Notes under the pieces: model-generated
Database searches by the model: none
The model's input: only the letters and a program-made list of their open reading frames with translations
Told to the model about the DNA's origin: nothing
Position numbers and translations under genes: made by a program
In this document: positions 8,771-12,500 of the stretch, piece by piece
Layout of the letters: each line of letters opens with the position of its first letter
Position numbering within the stretch: the stretch's first letter is position 1
DNA from: Penaeus vannamei
Lineage: Eukaryota; Arthropoda; Malacostraca; Decapoda; Penaeidae
Direction of reading: 5' to 3'
Length of the DNA stretch: 12,500 nucleotides
Assembly (NCBI RefSeq): GCF_042767895.1
Contig: NC_091583.1
Coordinates: 513,770 to 526,269, forward strand

Positions 8771-8822
8771 TCAAAATCGGCAAGATAAATCGAAAAATCG
8801 AAAAAAAAAGCAGACGGTCCCC
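8771..8822 (-). repeat. Right terminal inverted repeat
   Basis: Read on the minus strand it starts GGGGACCGTCTGCT, then a run of nine T, CGATTTTTCG, and TCTTGCCGA. It mirrors the left terminus with about one third of positions different. The divergence suggests an old family or asymmetric ends, even though the target duplication and neighbouring monomers are intact. Confidence 0.82.
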
Positions 8823-8826
8823 TTAA
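8823..8826. repeat. Right TTAA target-site duplication
   Basis: TTAA directly follows the element terminus GGTCCCC and is followed by AGGGTC of the satellite. Joining the left flank through one TTAA to this side gives one complete monomer of exactly 35 bp, which shows that no satellite sequence was lost or gained apart from the duplicated TTAA. Confidence 0.85.
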
Positions 8827-10355
8827 AGGGTCTTAAAAAGGAGAACAAAAACAATACTTAAAGGGTCTTAAAAAGGAGAACAAAAACAATACTTAAAGGG
8901 TCTTAAAAAAGAGAACAAAAACCATAATTAAAGGGTCTTTAAAAAGAGAACAAAAACCATACTTAAAGGGTCTTAAAAAGGAGAACAAAAACGATACTTA
9001 AAGGGTCTTAAAAAAGAAAACAAAAACCATACTTAAAGGGTCTTAAAAAAGAGAACAAAAACGATACTTAAAGGGTCTTAAAAGAGAGAACAAAAACAAT
9101 ACTTAAAGGGTCTTAAAAAGGAGAACAAAAACAATACTTAAAGGGTCTTAAAAAAGAGAACAAAAACCATACTTAAAGGGTCTTAAAAAGGAGAACAAAA
9201 ACCATACTTAAAGGGTCTTAAAAAGGAGAACAAAAACCATACTTAAAGGGTCTTAAAAAGGAGAACAAAAACCATACTTAAAGGGTCTTAAAAAAGAGAA
9301 CAAAAACCATACTTAAAGGGTCTTAAAAAAGAGAACAAAAACCATACTTAAAGGGTCTTAAAAAAGAGAACAAAAACCATACTTAAAGGGTCTTAAAAAA
9401 AGAGAACAAAAACAATACTTAAAGGGTCTTAAAAAAGAGAACAAAAACCATACTTAAAGGGTCTTAAAAAGGAGAACAAAAACCATACTTAAAGGGTCTT
9501 AAAAAGGAGAACAAAAAACCATACTTAAAGGGTGTTAAAAAAGAGAACAAAAACAATGCTTAAAGGGTCTTAAAAAGGAGAACAAAAACCATACTTAAAG
9601 GGTCTTAAAAAGGAGAACAAAAACCATACTTAAAGGGTCTTAAAAAAGAGAACAAAAACCATACTTAAAGGGTCTTAAAAAAGAGAACAAAAACCATACT
9701 TAAAGGGTCTTAAAAAAGAGAACAAAAACAATACTTAAAGGGTCTTAAAAAAGAGAACAAAAACAATACTTAAAGGGTCTTAAAAGAGAGAACAAAAACA
9801 ATACTTAAAGGGTCTTAAAAAAGAGAACAAAAACAATACTTAAAGGGTCTTAAAAAGAGAACAAAAACGATACTTAAAGGGTCTTAAAAGAGAGAACAAA
9901 AACAATACTTAAAGGGTCTTAAAAAAGAGAACAAAAACCATACTTAAAGGGTCTTAAAAAAGAGAACAAAAACCATACTTAAAGGGTCTTAAAAGAGAGA
10001 ACAAAAACAATACTTAAAGGGTCTTAAAAAAGAGAACAAAAACAATACTTAAAGGGTCTTGAAAAAGAACAAAAACGATACTTAAAGGATCTTAAAAAAG
10101 AGAACAAAAACAATAATTAAAGGGTCTTAAAAAGGAGAACAAAAACAATACTTAAAGGGTCTTAAAAAAGAGAACAAAAACCATACTTAAAGGGTCTTAA
10201 AAAGGAGAACAAAAACCATACTTAAAGGGTCTTAAAAAAGAGAACAAAAACCATACTTAAAGGGTCTTAAAAAAGAGAACAAAAACAATACTTAAAGGGT
10301 CTTAAAAAAGAGAACAAAAAACATACTTAAAGGGTCTTAAAAAAGAGAACAAAAA

Positions 10356-10850
10356 CAATGCTTAAAGGGTCTTAAAAAAGAGAACAAAAACAATACTTAA
10401 AGGGTCTTAAAAAAGAGAACAAAAACAATACTTAAAGGGTCTTAAAAAAGAGAACAAAAACCATACTTAAAGGGTCTTAAAAAAGAGAACAAAAACCATA
10501 CTTAAAGGGTCTTAAAAAAGAGAACAAAAACAATGCTTAAAGGGTCTTAAAAAAGAGAACAAAAACGATACTTAAAGGGTCTTACAAAAGAGAACAAAAA
10601 CAATACTTAAAGGGTCTTAAAAAAGAGAACAAAAACCATACTTAAAGGGTCTTAAAAAAGAGAACAAAAACAATGCTTAAAGGGTCTTAAAAAAGAGAAC
10701 AAAAACAATACTTAAAGGGTCTTAAAAAAGAGAACAAAAACAATACTTAAAGGGTCTTAAAAAAGAGAACAAAAACCATACTTAAAGGGTCTTAAAAAAG
10801 AGAACAAAAACCATACTTAAAGGGTCTTAAAAAAGAGAACAAAAACCATA
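10356..10850 (+). repeat. Higher-order repeat marked by CAATGC monomers
   Basis: CAATGC replaces CAATAC at 10356, 10531 and 10671. The spacings are 175 bp (five monomers) and 140 bp (four monomers). After the first and third markers the order is the same: two CAATAC monomers, then at least two CCATAC monomers. The second block differs by a CGATAC monomer and a CTTACAAAAG change. A five-monomer unit with one shortened copy fits best. Confidence 0.6.
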
Positions 10851-12148
10851 CTTAAAGGGTCTTAAAAAAGAGAACAAAAACAATACCTAAAGGGTCTTAA
10901 AAAAGAGAACAAAAACCATACTTAAAGGGTCTTAAAAAGAACAAAAACCATACTTAAAGGGTCTTAAAAAAGAGAACAAAACCCATACTTAAAGGGTCTT
11001 AAAAAGGAGAACAAAAACCATACTTAAAGGGTCTTAAAAAAGAGAACAAAAACCATACTTAAAGGGTCTTAAAAAAAGAGAACAAAAACAATACTTAAAG
11101 GGTCTTAAAAAAGAGAACAAAAACCATACCTAAAGGGTCTTAAAAAAGAGAACAAAAACCATACTTAAAGGGTCTTAAAATGGAGAACAAAAATCATACT
11201 TAAAGGGTCTTAAAAAAGAGAACAAAAACAATACTTAAAGGGTCTTAAAAAGGAGAACAAAAACAATACTTAAAGGGTCTTAAAAAGGAGAACAAAAACC
11301 ATACTTAAAGGGTCTTAAAAGAGAGAACAAAAACCATACTTAAAGGGTATTAAAAAAGAGAACAAAAACAATACTTAAAGGGTCTTAAAAAAGAGAACAA
11401 AAACAATACTTAAAGGGTCTTTAAAAAGAGAACAAAAACAATACTTCAAGGGTCTTAAAAAAGAGAACAAAAACCATACTTAAAGGGTATTAAAAAAGAG
11501 AACAAAAACGATACTTAAAGGGTCTTAAAAAAGAGAACAAAAACGATACTTAAAGGGTCTTAAAAAAGAGAACAAAAACCATACTTAAAGGGTCTTAAAA
11601 AAAGAGAACAAAAACCATACTTAAAGGGTCTTAAAAAGGAGAACAAAAACCATACTTAAAGGGTCTTAAAAAAGAGAACAAAAACCATACTTAAAGGGTC
11701 TTAAAAAAAGAGAACAAAAACCATACTTAAAGGGTCTTAAAAAGGAGAACAAAAACAATACTTAAAGGGTCTTAAAAAGGAGAACAAAAACCATACTTAA
11801 AGGGTCTTAAAAAAGAGAACAAAAACAATACTTAAAGGGTCTTAAAAAAGAGAACAAAAACGATACTTAAAGGGTCTTAAAAAGGAGAACAAAAACCATA
11901 CTTAAAGGGTCTTAAAAAAGAGAACAAAAACCATACTTAAAGGGTCTTAAAAAAAGAGAACAAAAACCATACTTAAAGGGTCTTAAAAAGGAGAACAAAA
12001 ACGATAATTACAGGGTCTTAAAAAAGAGAACAAAAACCATACTTAAAGGGTCTTAAAAAAAGAAAACAAAAACCATACTTAAAGGGTCTTAAAAAAGAGA
12101 ACAAAAACCATACTTAAAGGGTCTTAAAAAAGAGAACAAAAACAATAC

Positions 12149-12191
12149 TTAAAGGGTCTTAAAAAAAAATTAAAGGGACTTAAAAAAGAGA
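12149..12191 (+). repeat. Truncated 21-bp satellite monomer
   Basis: Successive TTAAAGGG motifs begin at 12149 and 12170, only 21 bp apart instead of 35. The missing 14 bases cover the GAGAAC/A5/CCATAC part of the monomer, leaving a run of nine A joined to TTAAAGGG. The next monomer has GGGAC in place of GGGTC. This looks like a deletion between A-rich stretches, by slippage or unequal exchange. Confidence 0.8.
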
Positions 12192-12500
12192 ACAAAAACC
12201 ATACTTAAAGGGTCTTAAAAAAGAGAACAAAAACCATACTTAAAGGGTCTTAAAAAAGAGAACAAAAACATTACTTAAAGGGTCTTAAAAAAGAGAACAA
12301 AACCATACTTAAAGGGTCTTAAAAAAGAGAACAAAAACAATACTTAAAGGGTCTTAAAAAAGAGAACAAAAACATTACTTAAAGGGTCTTAAAAAAGAGA
12401 ACAAAAACCATACTTAAAGGGTCTTAAAAAAGAGAACAAAAACAATACTTAAAGGGTCTTAAAAAAGAGAACAAAAACAATACTTAAAGGGTCTTAAAAA

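Larger units (their letters stand above)
6553..8822. mobile_element. Non-autonomous TTAA-specific DNA transposon, 2270 bp
   Basis: The insert interrupts the satellite precisely. It begins GGGGACC and ends GGTCCCC, has imperfect terminal inverted repeats of about 52 bp, and is flanked by TTAA. In established families, TTAA duplication is characteristic of piggyBac and Kolobok (including T2-type) cut-and-paste transposons. The G-rich start next to TTAA resembles my recollection of Kolobok/T2 ends more than the usual CCC start of piggyBac; this superfamily choice is an inference. No transposase is present: the longest open frames are under 90 codons and have no DDE/DDD motif context, so mobility would need an enzyme supplied elsewhere. 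The interior is a mosaic of older repeats, so this is a composite rather than a simple short MITE. Confidence 0.8.
8823..12500 (+). repeat. 35-bp satellite array, right block
   Basis: About 105 further copies of the same 35-bp monomer, in the same orientation and phase as the left block. It resumes at TTAA immediately after the inserted element, so the two blocks are one array split by an insertion. The variant set matches the left block (CAATAC, CCATAC, CGATAC; AAAAAAG, AAAAGG, AAAGAG). Some monomers look more worn: CTTGAAAAAG with a deletion near 10060, AAGGATC near 10086, TAATTAAAG near 10113, and a 31-bp monomer near 10930. The array runs off the right end of the window. No coding capacity is visible. 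Confidence 0.97.

Noticed and set aside
6553..8822. Retrotransposon or endogenous virus
   Set aside because: There are no long direct terminal repeats, no reverse transcriptase or integrase sequence and no poly-A end. The terminal repeats are inverted and the target duplication is TTAA.
8423..8861. Three short open frames (8423-8683 +, 8448-8651 -, 8628-8861 +)
   Set aside because: They overlap the palindrome and right terminus, are made of Lys/Phe/Ser-rich low-complexity sequence, and one runs across the transposon end into the satellite. They arise from A- and T-runs.
1..12500. Bacterial ribosome-binding sites (AAGGAG, AAAGGAGAAC) within the repeats
   Set aside because: AAGGAG appears by variation in the A-run of the satellite, with no start codon and open frame after it. 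The window shows no bacterial gene content.

Overview
The window is non-coding eukaryotic repeat DNA, most likely from an animal and plausibly a marine invertebrate. It is dominated by a very long, highly homogeneous satellite with a 35-bp monomer. The satellite fills 1-6552 and 8823-12500, about 290 copies in one orientation, and runs off both ends of the window. I see no protein-coding gene, tRNA, rRNA or CRISPR array. The kilobase-scale satellite, the TTAA-flanked insertion and the layered decayed repeats argue against a bacterial origin. The species cannot be fixed from this sequence; the marine-invertebrate suggestion rests on a remembered resemblance of 7042-7372 to a common dispersed repeat.

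The satellite monomer is A-rich on the + strand (19 A, 6 T, 5 G, 5 C in the commonest form). It has two TTAA sites and three A-tracts spaced about 11.5-12 bp apart. Variant monomers are not scattered at random. They form higher-order repeats: 70/140-bp units at 1-280, a roughly 660-bp periodicity at 2769-3760, a 315-bp nine-monomer duplication at 4471-5090, and four- to five-monomer units near 10356-10850.

The array is interrupted once, at 6553-8822, by a 2270-bp insertion with the hallmarks of a cut-and-paste DNA transposon. It has TTAA on both sides, termini GGGGACC...GGTCCCC, and imperfect terminal inverted repeats of about 52 bp. Removing the insert and one TTAA restores a normal 35-bp monomer, so the integration point is known to the base. 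TTAA duplication is typical of the piggyBac and Kolobok superfamilies; the G-rich ends fit Kolobok/T2-type elements somewhat better. The insert has no transposase, so it is non-autonomous.

The inside of the insertion is a patchwork of older repeats. From left to right these are: a 40-bp direct repeat (6664-6743), a C9/G6 hairpin (7006-7043), two diverged tandem copies of a roughly 100-120-bp repeat followed by an A/C-rich tail (7042-7372), a more G+C-rich unrecognised stretch (about 7373-7747), two diverged direct copies of a roughly 290-bp unit about 556 bp apart (7748-8035 and 8309-8603), and a large imperfect palindrome (8274-8677) built on the second copy. The whole is best read as a satellite array, possibly pericentromeric or otherwise heterochromatic, carrying one composite non-autonomous TTAA transposon.
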